Made by a program: the position numbers and the translations under genes | Assembly (NCBI RefSeq): GCF_002556545.1 | Contig: NZ_CP022685.1 | Location: forward strand, 7,046,001 to 7,110,000 | Source: Streptomyces formicae | GTDB lineage: Bacteria > Actinomycetota > Actinomycetes > Streptomycetales > Streptomycetaceae | Length of the DNA stretch: 64,000 nt | Direction: 5' to 3' | Part shown: positions 1-7,980 of the stretch, piece after piece | Layout: the number at the start of each line of letters is the position of its first letter | Numbering within the stretch: the stretch's first letter is position 1 | The notes under the pieces: model-generated | What the model was told of the DNA's origin: nothing | The model's input: the letters and a program-made list of their open reading frames with translations, nothing else | Database searches by the model: none

Positions 1-372
1 GGTGCCGAGCGCCTCGACCGCGACCATGCGGCGGATCTGTCCGGGTTCGGCGCCGATCGCGCGCAGCAGCGCGCTCTCGCGCCGACGCTGGGCCACCGCC
101 AGTGCCATCACCTGGCTGATCACGAAGACGGCCAGGTAGACCGTCATCACACAGAAGCCGATGCCCAGGTCGGAGAGCTCGGCGAGCTGGTCGCGGACGG
201 CCGGATCGGCCCCCGGCAGCGCGGTCGACGCGGTCGACGCGGAGACCGTCATCGAGACGCTCCCGGTGACCACCGTCGCGACCAGGACGAACGCGGCGAA
301 GGCGCCCGCCAGAGCGGACGGGCGGGAGCGGACGGCCGCGGTGGCAAGCCCGGTGGGACGCAGGACGCTCAT
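1..372 (-). CDS. FtsX-type ABC transporter permease (5' part only)
   Basis: Membrane component of a MacB/LolC-like ABC exporter. The gene runs off the left edge; only about 124 N-terminal residues are present. They show an N-terminal membrane segment (AGAFAAFVLVATVVTG), a second hydrophobic segment (FCVMTVYLAVFVISQVMALAV) and then the arginine-rich stretch AQRRRESALLRAIGAEPGQI, which is typical of the cytoplasmic turn after a transmembrane helix in FtsX domains. The start codon overlaps the stop of the upstream ATPase gene in an ATGA junction, so the two are translationally coupled. The substrate cannot be told from this piece. Confidence 0.85.
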   Translation of the reverse strand, partial: MSVLRPTGLATAAVRSRPSALAGAFAAFVLVATVVTGSVSMTVSASTASTALPGADPAVRDQLAELSDLGIGFCVMTVYLAVFVISQVMALAVAQRRRESALLRAIGAEPGQIRRMVAVEALGT

Positions 373-1121
373 CGGACCGGACCCCCGCCCGCCACCGCGG
401 CGGCGTCGCGCGGGACGCCGCCCGCAGCGACGGTTCCGGTCCCGGCCCAGCTGTCCTGGACGAGCCGCCCGTGGGCGAGCCGCAGCACCCGGTCCGCCCG
501 AGCGGTCACCGACGGGTCGTGGGTGACGAGGACGACGGTCGCCCCCTGCCGGTCCACCGCCTCGCGGAGGAGGTCCATGATCCCGGCGCCGGTCTCCTGG
601 TCGAGGGACCCGGTCGGCTCGTCGGCGAAGACCACGTCGGGCTCGGTGATCAGGGCCCTGGCGATGGCAACGCGCTGCTGCTGCCCGCCCGAGAGCCGGC
701 CGGGCCGCGCGCCCTCCCGCCCCTCCAGACCGACCCGCGCCAGCAACTCCCGCGCGCGGGCCGGATCGCGGGGCCGTCCGTCCAGTCGGAGCGGCAGCAG
801 CACGTTCTGCTGCACGGTGAGCGCGGGCAGCAGGTTGAAGGACTGGAAGACGAACCCGATGTGCGTACGCCGCAGTCGGGAAAGCCCGCGCTCCTTCATC
901 CCGCTGATCACCCGGCCACCGAGGCGCACCACCCCGGCCGTGGGCCGGTCGAGCCCCGCGGCGCACTGCAGGAACGTCGACTTGCCCGAGCCGGACGGCC
1001 CCGTCACCGCCGTGAGCGTGTGCTCCGGCACCTCGACCCCCACCTCGCGCAGGGCGTGCACCGCCCGCCCACCACGGCCGTAGGACCGGCTGACTCGCTC
1101 AAGCTCAAGTACGTTGCTCAT
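369..1121 (-). CDS. ABC transporter ATP-binding protein, MacB/LolD type
   Basis: ATPase subunit (250 aa) that energises the FtsX-type permease encoded directly downstream. Visible motifs: Walker A GPSGSGKST (about residues 41-49), Q-loop in VFQSFNLLPALTV, signature LSGGQQQRVAIARAL (about 143-157), Walker B DVVFADEPTGSLD (about 162-174) and the switch histidine in LVTHDPS. FQSFNLLP and EPTGSLD are typical of the LolD/MacB/FtsE group, which exports lipids, peptides or drugs or acts on the envelope. The C-terminal 30 residues are Ala/Gly-rich and not part of the fold. The stop overlaps the permease start. Confidence 0.9.
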   Translation of the reverse strand: MSNVLELERVSRSYGRGGRAVHALREVGVEVPEHTLTAVTGPSGSGKSTFLQCAAGLDRPTAGVVRLGGRVISGMKERGLSRLRRTHIGFVFQSFNLLPALTVQQNVLLPLRLDGRPRDPARARELLARVGLEGREGARPGRLSGGQQQRVAIARALITEPDVVFADEPTGSLDQETGAGIMDLLREAVDRQGATVVLVTHDPSVTARADRVLRLAHGRLVQDSWAGTGTVAAGGVPRDAAAVAGGGPVR

Positions 1122-1177
1122 GTCGTCGACGGTACGAATCGCAGGTCAGAGCCACCATGGGGAGCGCCCCCTGACAG

Positions 1178-1200
1178 GGGGTTCGGTTCTTCCGAACCCC
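1178..1200. terminator. Hairpin between the ABC operon promoter and the MmyB gene
   Basis: Perfect 9-bp stem GGGGTTCGG / CCGAACCCC with the loop TTCTT. It sits one base after the stop codon of the leftward MmyB-type regulator, as expected for its terminator. No U-run follows, which is usual for Streptomyces. Confidence 0.6.
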
Positions 1201-1201
1201 G

Positions 1202-2065
1202 TCAGGGCATGCGGACTGCTGCCGTGGCCAGGTCCCCGACGAGCGTGCGCAGCGCCTCCTGCGACGCCGTTCCCGGTTCCGCCGCGAACGTGACCAGGGA
1301 CTGGTCGGGCTCCGTGGGGAGGGAGAGCGTCTCGCGGTTCAGGGTCAGTTCGCCCGCGACGGGGTGGTGCAACCGCTGTACGTCATGGGCGTGCTCGCGC
1401 ACCTGGTGTTCGGACCAGAGGTGGCGGAACTCGGCGCTGCCGACCGATAGTTCGGCGAGCAACGCGCACAGGCGGTCGTCGCAGGGGTAGCGGCCCAGGT
1501 CCATGCGGAGTGCCGCGACGGTGTCACGGGCGGCCTCCTCCCAGTCGGTGTACAGCTCGCGCATCGCGGGGTGGCGGAAGTGGAGCCAGGCCAGGTTGCG
1601 CTGGGCGGGCGGCAGGGCGTCGAAGTCGACGAACAGGGCGCGGGCCGCGCGGTTGGAGGCCAGGACGTCGAGCCTGCGGCCAAGGACGTAGGCAGGTACG
1701 TCACCGACCGCGTCCAGGAGGATGCGTACGCCGCCGCGCACCGGTTGCGGAGTGACGGGGTCCGGGTGCGCGCCGGAGTCGCCGCGCAGCGCCCGCGTCA
1801 GGTGGCCCAGGTGCGCCCGCTCGGACGCGTCGAGCCGCAGCGTACGGGCTATGGAGTCGAGTACTTGTTCGGAGACGTTGGGGGAGCGGCCCTGTTCCAG
1901 CCGCACGTAGTAGTCGACGCTGACTCCGGCCCGTTCTGCCAACTCCTCGCGGCGCAGGCCGGGAACGCGGCGCCGCCCGCTGAGGGGGCGTACGCCGAGG
2001 TCCTCCGGTTGAACGCGGGCGCGGCGTGACTGGAGGAAGGAGGCCAGTTCGGTGCGGAAGTCCAT
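1202..2065 (-). CDS. MmyB-type XRE transcriptional regulator
   Basis: DNA-binding regulator of 287 aa. The N-terminal third is an XRE-type helix-turn-helix (GLRREELAERAGVSVDYYVR, with the usual LEQGR following). The rest is the MmyB ligand-binding domain, recognisable from VLASNRAARALF, NLAWLHF and DWEEAARDTVAALRMDLGRYP. MmyB-like regulators are known to be genetically linked to short-chain dehydrogenase genes in actinomycetes, and here the divergent neighbour is exactly such a gene, so it most likely controls that SDR and itself. The intergenic CTGG-N5-CCAG element (2086-2098) is a possible operator. The ligand is unknown. Confidence 0.88.
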   Translation of the reverse strand: MDFRTELASFLQSRRARVQPEDLGVRPLSGRRRVPGLRREELAERAGVSVDYYVRLEQGRSPNVSEQVLDSIARTLRLDASERAHLGHLTRALRGDSGAHPDPVTPQPVRGGVRILLDAVGDVPAYVLGRRLDVLASNRAARALFVDFDALPPAQRNLAWLHFRHPAMRELYTDWEEAARDTVAALRMDLGRYPCDDRLCALLAELSVGSAEFRHLWSEHQVREHAHDVQRLHHPVAGELTLNRETLSLPTEPDQSLVTFAAEPGTASQEALRTLVGDLATAAVRMP

Positions 2066-2199
2066 CCCTCAAGTGTCCGCCAAGCCTGGTACTGCCAGAC
2101 CCAGGGTCAGCCGGAGCCCTGGGTCGCCTCGGCACGTTCGACCAGAGTCGAGAGCGCGAGAGACCGCACCACGCGCTCTCGGAGACCTTGGAGATCACA

Positions 2200-2991
2200 G
2201 TGACCACCGCAGCGACGCAGTCCCCTTCTTCCGTCCGTCCCCTCGCCGGTCGGGTGGCCGTCGTGACGGGAGCCTCCAGCGGCATCGGCGAGGCCACCGC
2301 GCGCCTGCTGGCCGAACAGGGCGCCCGCGTCGCGCTGTTGGCGCGGCGGGCCGAGCGGCTGAGCGGCCACGTGGCGCGGATCGACGCCGCGGGCGGGCGC
2401 GCCCTCGCGGTACCGGCGGACGTCGGGGACCCCGCCTCGCTCACGGCGGCCGCCGACCGCGTTCGGGAGCGCTTCGGCCGCGTCGACCTGGTGGTCAACA
2501 ACGCGGGCCTCGCCCTCCCCGATCTGCTCGGCCGCGGCTCCGCGGGCAACTGGCAGCGCATGATCGAGGTGAACGTCTCCGGTGCCCTCTCCGTCGTCAC
2601 CACCTTCACGCCCGACCTGATCGAGGCCGCGGCCGACGGCGGCCTCGCGGACCTGGTCACCGTGTCGTCCGCGGCCGCGCAGGTGGTCCTGCCCGGCTTC
2701 GCCGGATACGCCGCGACCAAGGCCGCCGTCAGCCACTTCTCCCGGAACCTGCGCGCCGAGCTCGGCCCGCACCACGTACGGGTCACCACGATCGAGCCGG
2801 GGACCATCGACACCGAACTGCGCGAGCACCTCGGCGACCCGGCGATCAGCGCCGCCGTCGAGGAGGCGGTGGGCGCCCTCGGGGACCTGCCCACCGGGAC
2901 CGACGTCGCCGAGGTCATCGCGTTCGCGGCGAGCCGTCCGCGCCACGTGAACCTGTCGCTCCTCTCGGTCCTGCCGACGTTGGAGGCGTGA
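2200..2991 (+). CDS. Short-chain dehydrogenase/reductase (partner of MmyB regulator)
   Basis: NAD(P)-dependent oxidoreductase of the classical SDR family, 263 aa from the GTG at 2200; a longer reading back to 2026 would run into the regulator's own 5' end and is unlikely. Rossmann motif TGASSGIGEA near the N terminus, NNAG at about residues 95-98, catalytic Ser in VTVSSAAAQ and the YAATKAAVSH Tyr-Lys pair. Replacement of the usual cofactor-specific Asp by ARRAE after strand 2 suggests NADP(H). The gene is divergent from the MmyB-type regulator with a 134-bp shared promoter region. The substrate is not predictable. Confidence 0.9.
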   Translation: MTTAATQSPSSVRPLAGRVAVVTGASSGIGEATARLLAEQGARVALLARRAERLSGHVARIDAAGGRALAVPADVGDPASLTAAADRVRERFGRVDLVVNNAGLALPDLLGRGSAGNWQRMIEVNVSGALSVVTTFTPDLIEAAADGGLADLVTVSSAAAQVVLPGFAGYAATKAAVSHFSRNLRAELGPHHVRVTTIEPGTIDTELREHLGDPAISAAVEEAVGALGDLPTGTDVAEVIAFAASRPRHVNLSLLSVLPTLEA

Positions 2992-3015
2992 GGGCCGAGA
3001 ACACGGCCCCGCCCA

Positions 3016-3038
3016 CGCCATAGGCGTTCCCTATGGCG
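3016..3038. terminator. 9-bp perfect stem-loop after the SDR gene
   Basis: CGCCATAGG, loop CGTTC, CCTATGGCG. It lies 25 bp after the stop of the upstream SDR and before the promoter region of the next SDR, so a terminator is the simplest reading. An operator for the downstream pair is possible, because the core is less GC-rich than most terminators here. Confidence 0.5.
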
Positions 3039-3146
3039 CCTGCTGATATTTCGTCTTTGCCCCTCGTTCTTTGCCGGATCTACCGTGATGCACGTCGACG
3101 TTCATTCCGTCGACCTAACCATTGCACGATCGAGAGGGCCAGTGGC

Positions 3147-3944
3147 ATGACTGAATTCGGAAACAGAAGTGGAAAAGGCGAGAGCGTCGGAAAGGGTGTG
3201 CGCGAGCTTGCCGGGAAGCGCGCCCTCGTCACCGGCGGTACCCGCGGAATCGGCGCGGCCGTCGTACGTCAACTCCTCGACGCGGGCGCCGACGTGCTCA
3301 CCACCGCCAGGTCGGCGACGAGCGCGGCTCCCGAAGGCGCTGACTTCGTAGCGGCCGACGTGCGGACCCGGGCCGGGGCCGAGGCGGTCGCCGCGGCCGT
3401 GCGCGAGCGGTTCGGCGGGGTCGACATCCTGGTCCACAACGCCGGTGGCGCGGCGCCCCACGCGGGCACTTCGGCCATTTCCGACGAGGAGTGGCAGGAC
3501 GCGCTCGACCTCAACTTCCTGGCGTCGGTGCGGCTGGACTCGCTGCTGGTGCCGGGGATGCGGGAGCGGCGTTCGGGGGCGATCGTGCACGTCTCGACGG
3601 CCGCGGTCCTCACCCCGGTGGCACCGTTCCTGCACTACGTGGCGGCGAAGGCGGCGCTGGAGTCCTACAGCAAGGGACTGGCCCTCGAACAGGCTCCGTT
3701 CGGGATCCGCGTCAACACCGTGTCCCCCGGCAAGGTCGCCACACCCGGCGGCGAAGCGACCCGGGAGCAGTGGGCGCGCCTGGCCCCGGCAGCGGTCGGG
3801 GACGATGCCCCCACCGCGCCGCTGGGGCGCGACGGCAGGCCCGACGACATCGCCAACGCGGTGCTCTTCCTCGTGTCCGACCGGGCCGGCTGGCTCACGG
3901 AGAGCAATCTCGTCGTGGACGGCGGTGAATTCCCCAGAAGGTGA
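3147..3944 (+). CDS. Short-chain dehydrogenase/reductase
   Basis: Classical SDR of 265 aa from the ATG at 3147. Upstream in-frame codons back to 3033 contain the promoter-like AT-rich stretch and are probably untranslated. Motifs: TGGTRGIGAA (cofactor binding), DVRTRAG, HNAGG in place of NNAG, catalytic Ser in VHVSTAAV, YVAAKAALE with the Tyr-Lys pair, and VDGGEFPRR at the C terminus. The N terminus MTEFGNRSGKGESVGKG is an extension ahead of the fold. The next SDR follows 62 bp later in the same direction, so the two probably form a small operon. Confidence 0.88.
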   Translation: MTEFGNRSGKGESVGKGVRELAGKRALVTGGTRGIGAAVVRQLLDAGADVLTTARSATSAAPEGADFVAADVRTRAGAEAVAAAVRERFGGVDILVHNAGGAAPHAGTSAISDEEWQDALDLNFLASVRLDSLLVPGMRERRSGAIVHVSTAAVLTPVAPFLHYVAAKAALESYSKGLALEQAPFGIRVNTVSPGKVATPGGEATREQWARLAPAAVGDDAPTAPLGRDGRPDDIANAVLFLVSDRAGWLTESNLVVDGGEFPRR

Positions 3945-4006
3945 CACGGGGAGTTGTTTCTTCGGGCTTATCGCCGATTTATGAAAGAGAATTGAGGGTT
4001 TTTGGC

Positions 4007-4762
4007 ATGGGTGAGAACGTGGGCAAGTACAGCGGTAAGAACGCGGTGATCACGGGTGGCGGCAGCGGAATGGGGTTCGCCATGGCGAAGCTGCTGGTGG
4101 ACGGCGGAGCCCGGGTGGTGATCACCGGTCGTTCTCAGGCCACGCTCGACGCCGCGCGGGAGCGGCTCGGGGAGAACGCGGTGGCCGTACGGGGCGATGT
4201 GGCCTCCCTGTCCGACCTGGACGCGTTGGCCGAGCGGGTGAAGGGCGAACTCGGCACGGTCGACGCGCTGTTCGTGAACGCGGGCATCGCCGCTCTCACC
4301 CCCTTCGAGTCGACGACCGAGGAGGCGTACGACGAACTGTTCGCGGTCAACGTCAAGGGCGCCTTCTTCACCGTGCAGAAGCTCGCCCCGCTGCTGAACA
4401 CGGGCGCGGGCGTCGTCCTCACCACCTCGGTCGCCAACGTCATCGGCCTGCTGGACACCAGCGTCTACGCGGCCGGCAAGGCGGCGCTGCGCTCGATGGC
4501 CCGCAGCCTCTCGCGCGAACTGCTGCCGCGCGGAATTCGTGTCAACGCGGTCAGCCCCGGCCCCATCGACACGGGGGTCCTGGAGAGCACGATGACCGCG
4601 GAGGCCGCCGAGCAGTTCAAGGCCGAGCGGGTCGCGGACAATCCCATGCGGCGCTTCGGCACCAGTGACGAGGTCGCCACGGCGGCCGCGTTCCTCGCCT
4701 TCGACGCCACTTACACCACCGGCGCCGAATTCGCCGTGGACGGAGGCGCCACCCAACTCTGA
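4007..4762 (+). CDS. Short-chain dehydrogenase/reductase
   Basis: Classical SDR of 251 aa. The ATG at 4007 is preceded by GAGGG and gives the family-like start GENVGKYSGKNAVITGG. Motifs: GGGSGMGFA for the cofactor, NAGIA, catalytic Ser in TTSVANVIG, YAAGKAALRS with the Tyr-Lys pair, and AVDGGATQL at the end. The pattern matches SDR oxidoreductases often found beside LysR or TetR regulators. Its last 52 bp overlap, tail to tail, the 3' end of the LysR gene on the other strand. Confidence 0.9.
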   Translation: MGENVGKYSGKNAVITGGGSGMGFAMAKLLVDGGARVVITGRSQATLDAARERLGENAVAVRGDVASLSDLDALAERVKGELGTVDALFVNAGIAALTPFESTTEEAYDELFAVNVKGAFFTVQKLAPLLNTGAGVVLTTSVANVIGLLDTSVYAAGKAALRSMARSLSRELLPRGIRVNAVSPGPIDTGVLESTMTAEAAEQFKAERVADNPMRRFGTSDEVATAAAFLAFDATYTTGAEFAVDGGATQL

Positions 4763-5709
4763 GGCGGGAGAGCGGGGGAGGCCGGGGAGTCCAGGGACGC
4801 CGGGGTGGCCGGGGTGGCCGACAAGAGGGCGGATTCGGATTCGGACCAGGTCTCCGCGCGCAGGAGGTCGAGCAGGGCCCGCTGTGCCGGGCCGGGCCTC
4901 GGCCGGACCACGGCGATGACGGGCCGGTGCACGGCAGGGGACACCGGGCGTACGAGGTGCTCGTGGCCGTGCGGCACGGCGGAGGCCGGGACGAGCGTCA
5001 CCCCGAGGCACTGGGTGGCCCAGCGCACGGCCGTCGCCGTCTGGGACACGCGGGCGGCGGTGGTCGGGGCCAGGTCGTTCTCCCCCAGCACCTCCAGGAG
5101 TACGGCGTCCAGCGCGCTGTCGCGGTCGAACCTCACCCACGGCTCCCCTTCGAGGTCGCGCAGGTCGACCCGGTCCGCGGCGAGCTGCCGGTGCCCGGGG
5201 GAGAGGACCACGACGAACTCCTCGTCGCCGAGGTGGTGGGCGTCGATGGGGGTCCGTTCGCAGGCCGCCATGAGGGCGAGGTCGATGGCGCCCCTGCGGC
5301 ACAGCCGATCCAGTTCGGCGGAGCTCGGCTCCTCGAAGACGGTGACCTCCAGGCGCGGGAACCGGCGACGCAGCGCGCCCAGCGCGCGCGGCAACTGCCG
5401 CGCGCCGAAGCCGACCTGCGCCGCGACCGCCAGCTCGCCCACCAGGTCGTCGGCACCGGCCCGCGCCGTCTCCCGCGCCTTCCGCGACGCGCTCACCGCG
5501 ACCTCCGCCTCCCGCAGGAACGCGCGGCCCACCGCGGTGGGCACCAGGCCGGACGGCGTGCGGGCGAACAGCTCCACGCCGAGTTCCCGCTCAAGACCGC
5601 GGATCTGCTGGGACACCGACGGCTGGGCGACGTGCAGCACTTCCGCCGCCGCCGTCACCGAGCCCTCCTCGGCGACGGCCAAGGCGTACTCGAACTGACG
5701 AAGGCTCAT
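4711..5709 (-). CDS. LysR-family transcriptional regulator
   Basis: Regulator of 332 aa. The start is the ATG giving MSLRQFEYALAVAEEGSVTA, the normal LysR beginning; the reading frame stays open further upstream but has no LysR features. The helix-turn-helix includes AAAEVLHVAQPSVSQQIRGL with ELGVELFART after it. The remainder is the periplasmic-binding-protein-like effector domain. The C-terminal 35 residues are a Ser/Pro/Ala-rich tail beyond the usual ~300-residue length and are encoded over the end of the convergent SDR gene. The likely target is the convergent SDR pair or a distant gene; there is no divergent partner. Confidence 0.9.
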   Translation of the reverse strand: MSLRQFEYALAVAEEGSVTAAAEVLHVAQPSVSQQIRGLERELGVELFARTPSGLVPTAVGRAFLREAEVAVSASRKARETARAGADDLVGELAVAAQVGFGARQLPRALGALRRRFPRLEVTVFEEPSSAELDRLCRRGAIDLALMAACERTPIDAHHLGDEEFVVVLSPGHRQLAADRVDLRDLEGEPWVRFDRDSALDAVLLEVLGENDLAPTTAARVSQTATAVRWATQCLGVTLVPASAVPHGHEHLVRPVSPAVHRPVIAVVRPRPGPAQRALLDLLRAETWSESESALLSATPATPASLDSPASPALPPQSWVAPPSTANSAPVV

Positions 5710-5911
5710 CGGCTCCCACCCTCTCTCTGCGGCGGGCCCCCGCCCGCTCCGTTGTCGTCGTTCCCCGCAACAGCAGGTAACTCCGTAGCCGAGGCGGACG
5801 TTCCCGCGGACGTCGGCAGGGGGCGCGGTCACAGGGGCATCCGGCAGCGCCGCACCTCGATTCATGCGGGTGACCTGGTTCGAAGGCGCTGGCCCCGTCG
5901 CGGCGGGCCGT

Positions 5912-6514
5912 TCACGCGTGCGGCGAGTCGGGTCTTTCGGCGGCGCGGGCGCGGCGGTGGGCCGCCACTCGCTCCCGGGTGGCGCAGCGCCGGGAGCAGT
6001 AGCGGCGTTCCTGGCCGCTGCCCTGGGTGATGAAGACGTTCCGGCAGGTGGGGGACGCGCAGGTGCGGCCGGGCGGTCGCTGCTGGTCCCAGGTCAGGAC
6101 CGTCAGGGCCATGCAGGAGGAGGCGAGGAGCCACTCCGCCCAGGGAGCGTCGTCGGCGTGGTCGAGGTGGGGGTGCCAGGGAGCGGTGCCGCCGTGCGAG
6201 GTGAGGCGGAGGGGGCCGGTGTGCTCCCGCAGGAGGCCGTTGAGCGTGGCCGCCGCCTCGTCGGTGTGTTCCGCGGTGAAGACCTCGCGCAGGTGGGCGG
6301 CGGCCGTGCGCATCGTGGCGACGTCGTGGGGCGTGAGTTCGATGGGGTCCGCCTCGCCGTAGGCGCGGAGTACGTCGGCGACGTCGGAAGGGCGGGCCCC
6401 TTCGTCGGTGAGGGCGTTGATCAGGGCCGCGGTGCGCCTGGCCGTGGTCAGCACGGAGTGCCGGGTCGACCAGTCGTCGGTGGGGTGGGAGGGCACGAGG
6501 CGAATGTAACGCAT
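5912..6514 (-). CDS. CGNR zinc-finger / ABATE-domain regulator
   Basis: Protein of 200 aa with the C-terminal CGNR-type zinc finger: C-x4-C in CASPTCRNVF followed by RRYCSRRCATRERVAAHR, a treble-clef-like DNA-binding element. The N-terminal two thirds is the ABATE-type stress-sensing domain (RTAALINALTDEGARPSDVADVLRA...). Members are putative transcription factors often next to transporters or enzymes they control. Its start is 38 bp from the divergent MFS transporter start, and the palindromic TACGTA lies in the gap (inside ACGTACGT, 6533-6540), so autoregulation and control of the transporter are likely. Confidence 0.85.
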   Translation of the reverse strand: MRYIRLVPSHPTDDWSTRHSVLTTARRTAALINALTDEGARPSDVADVLRAYGEADPIELTPHDVATMRTAAAHLREVFTAEHTDEAAATLNGLLREHTGPLRLTSHGGTAPWHPHLDHADDAPWAEWLLASSCMALTVLTWDQQRPPGRTCASPTCRNVFITQGSGQERRYCSRRCATRERVAAHRRARAAERPDSPHA

Positions 6515-6552
6515 CTTGTGGGGTTTTGAGTTACGTACGTAGCGTCTCGCTG

Positions 6553-7980
6553 ATGGAGAAGCGTTACTCGCTCGGGCGGTACCTCGCCGGGGCCGTCGCC
6601 GCCCGCGCCGGGGACGAGATGTCGGGGCCCGCGCTGATGCTGGCGGGGTTCGCGCTGACCGGGTCGGCCGTCGAGGCGTCGTCGCTGCTCGCGGGCGTGA
6701 CGGTCGCCGCCGCGGTGGGCGGCCCCGCGCTCGGGGTGCTCCTCGACCGGTCCTCGCGGCCGGGTCGGCTGCTCGCCGGGGCCCTCGTCCTGTACGCGGC
6801 CGGGCTCGGGGCGATTCTCGCGGGGCTCGGGCGGCTGCCGTTCGCGGGCGTTCTGCTGATCGCCGTGCCGGTGGGGTTGTTGGGGCCCGCCCTCTCCGGT
6901 GGGTGGACGGCGCAGTTGCCGCGCGTGATCGTGCCGGGCGAGGGCTGCTCGGAGCGGGCCAACGCGCTGGACGCGATGACGTTCGGCGTGGCGAGCCTGG
7001 CCGGTCCGGCGTTGGCCGGTGGCGTGGCGGAGGCGCTGGGGGCGCCCGCGGCCGTGGTCGTGTCCGTGGCGCTCATCGCCCTGGCCGCACCGGCGGCGTG
7101 GCTGCTGCCCGCCGCGCGGCCGGGGCGTTCCCGTGCCGCGCGCTCTCGTGTGGTGCGGGCTCGTGTGGTGGGGCTTCGTGTGGTGCGGGCTCGTGCGGTG
7201 GGGCTTCGTGTGGTGCGGGCTCGTGCGGTGCGGCTTCGTGCGGTGCGGGCTCGTGCGGTGCGCCCTCGTGCCGCGCGCCCCCGTCACAAGCGAACCCCTC
7301 ACACGCGCCCCCGTCACACGCGGACCGCGCACGTCGCCTCGGTGGCCGGTGAGCTCGTCGCCGGGGCGCGGGTCATCGTCGGGCGCCCCGCCCTCGCCAG
7401 GGCGACGGTCTCCTCGGTCGTCTCCTGCGTAGCCCAGGGCGTGTTCGTGGCGTGCGTCCCCCTGCTGGGGGAGCGGGCGCTCGGCGAGCCGGGTCGTGGC
7501 GCGCTGCTTCTCACCTGCGTCGCCGTCTCCGCCCTGGCTGCCAACGCCGTACTCGCGCGCTACCCGCGCGCCGTCGCCCCCGACACGGTCATCTGGGCCA
7601 GCGCCCTCGTCCAGGCGGCCGCGCTGTCCCTGGTGCTTGCCGTGACCCTGGTCGGCCGGGGGCACTCCCTCGTACTCGTCGTGGCCGCATGCGTCCTGGG
7701 GATCGGTGAAGGGCCGCAGCTCACCGCCCTGTTCGCGGTCCGTCACCGGGAGGCCCCCGAGCGGCTGCGCGGCCAGATCTTCACCACCGGAGCCAGTTTG
7801 AAGGTCACCGGGTTCGCCCTGGGGGCGGCGGTCGCAGGGCCGGTCGCGGCCCGGTCCCTGCCGGGTGCCCTGGCGCTCGCGACGGGTGTGGCGGCCCTCG
7901 CCGCCCTTGCTTGCCTCTTAGTCGCCGCGCCGCGCCCCGCTTCGTCGGCGCGGCTCACGGAGTCCGGTCGGGGGCGGTGA
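6553..7980 (+). CDS. MFS transporter with repeat-expanded central loop
   Basis: Major facilitator permease of 475 aa with about 12 hydrophobic segments, probably a drug or metabolite exporter. The ATG at 6553 (MEKRYSLGRYLAGAVAAR) is preferred over a TTG 27 bp upstream. Between the two six-helix halves, at about residues 197-262, lies a basic low-complexity stretch made of five-residue repeats such as RVVRA and RAVRL, encoded by a 15-bp minisatellite. This is the position of the normal cytoplasmic loop. The gene carries an in-frame TTA leucine codon at 7918-7920, so translation may depend on the bldA tRNA. The 3' end overlaps the convergent monooxygenase gene by 26 bp. Confidence 0.85.
   Translation: MEKRYSLGRYLAGAVAARAGDEMSGPALMLAGFALTGSAVEASSLLAGVTVAAAVGGPALGVLLDRSSRPGRLLAGALVLYAAGLGAILAGLGRLPFAGVLLIAVPVGLLGPALSGGWTAQLPRVIVPGEGCSERANALDAMTFGVASLAGPALAGGVAEALGAPAAVVVSVALIALAAPAAWLLPAARPGRSRAARSRVVRARVVGLRVVRARAVGLRVVRARAVRLRAVRARAVRPRAARPRHKRTPHTRPRHTRTAHVASVAGELVAGARVIVGRPALARATVSSVVSCVAQGVFVACVPLLGERALGEPGRGALLLTCVAVSALAANAVLARYPRAVAPDTVIWASALVQAAALSLVLAVTLVGRGHSLVLVVAACVLGIGEGPQLTALFAVRHREAPERLRGQIFTTGASLKVTGFALGAAVAGPVAARSLPGALALATGVAALAALACLLVAAPRPASSARLTESGRGR
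7138..7275 (+). repeat. 15-bp coding minisatellite in the MFS gene
   Basis: About nine imperfect copies of a 15-bp unit of the form GCTCGTGTGGTGCGG, with a higher-order 30-bp alternation (GCTCG.../CTTCG...). The period keeps the reading frame and encodes Arg/Val/Ala/Leu pentapeptides between TM6 and TM7. Confidence 0.9.
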
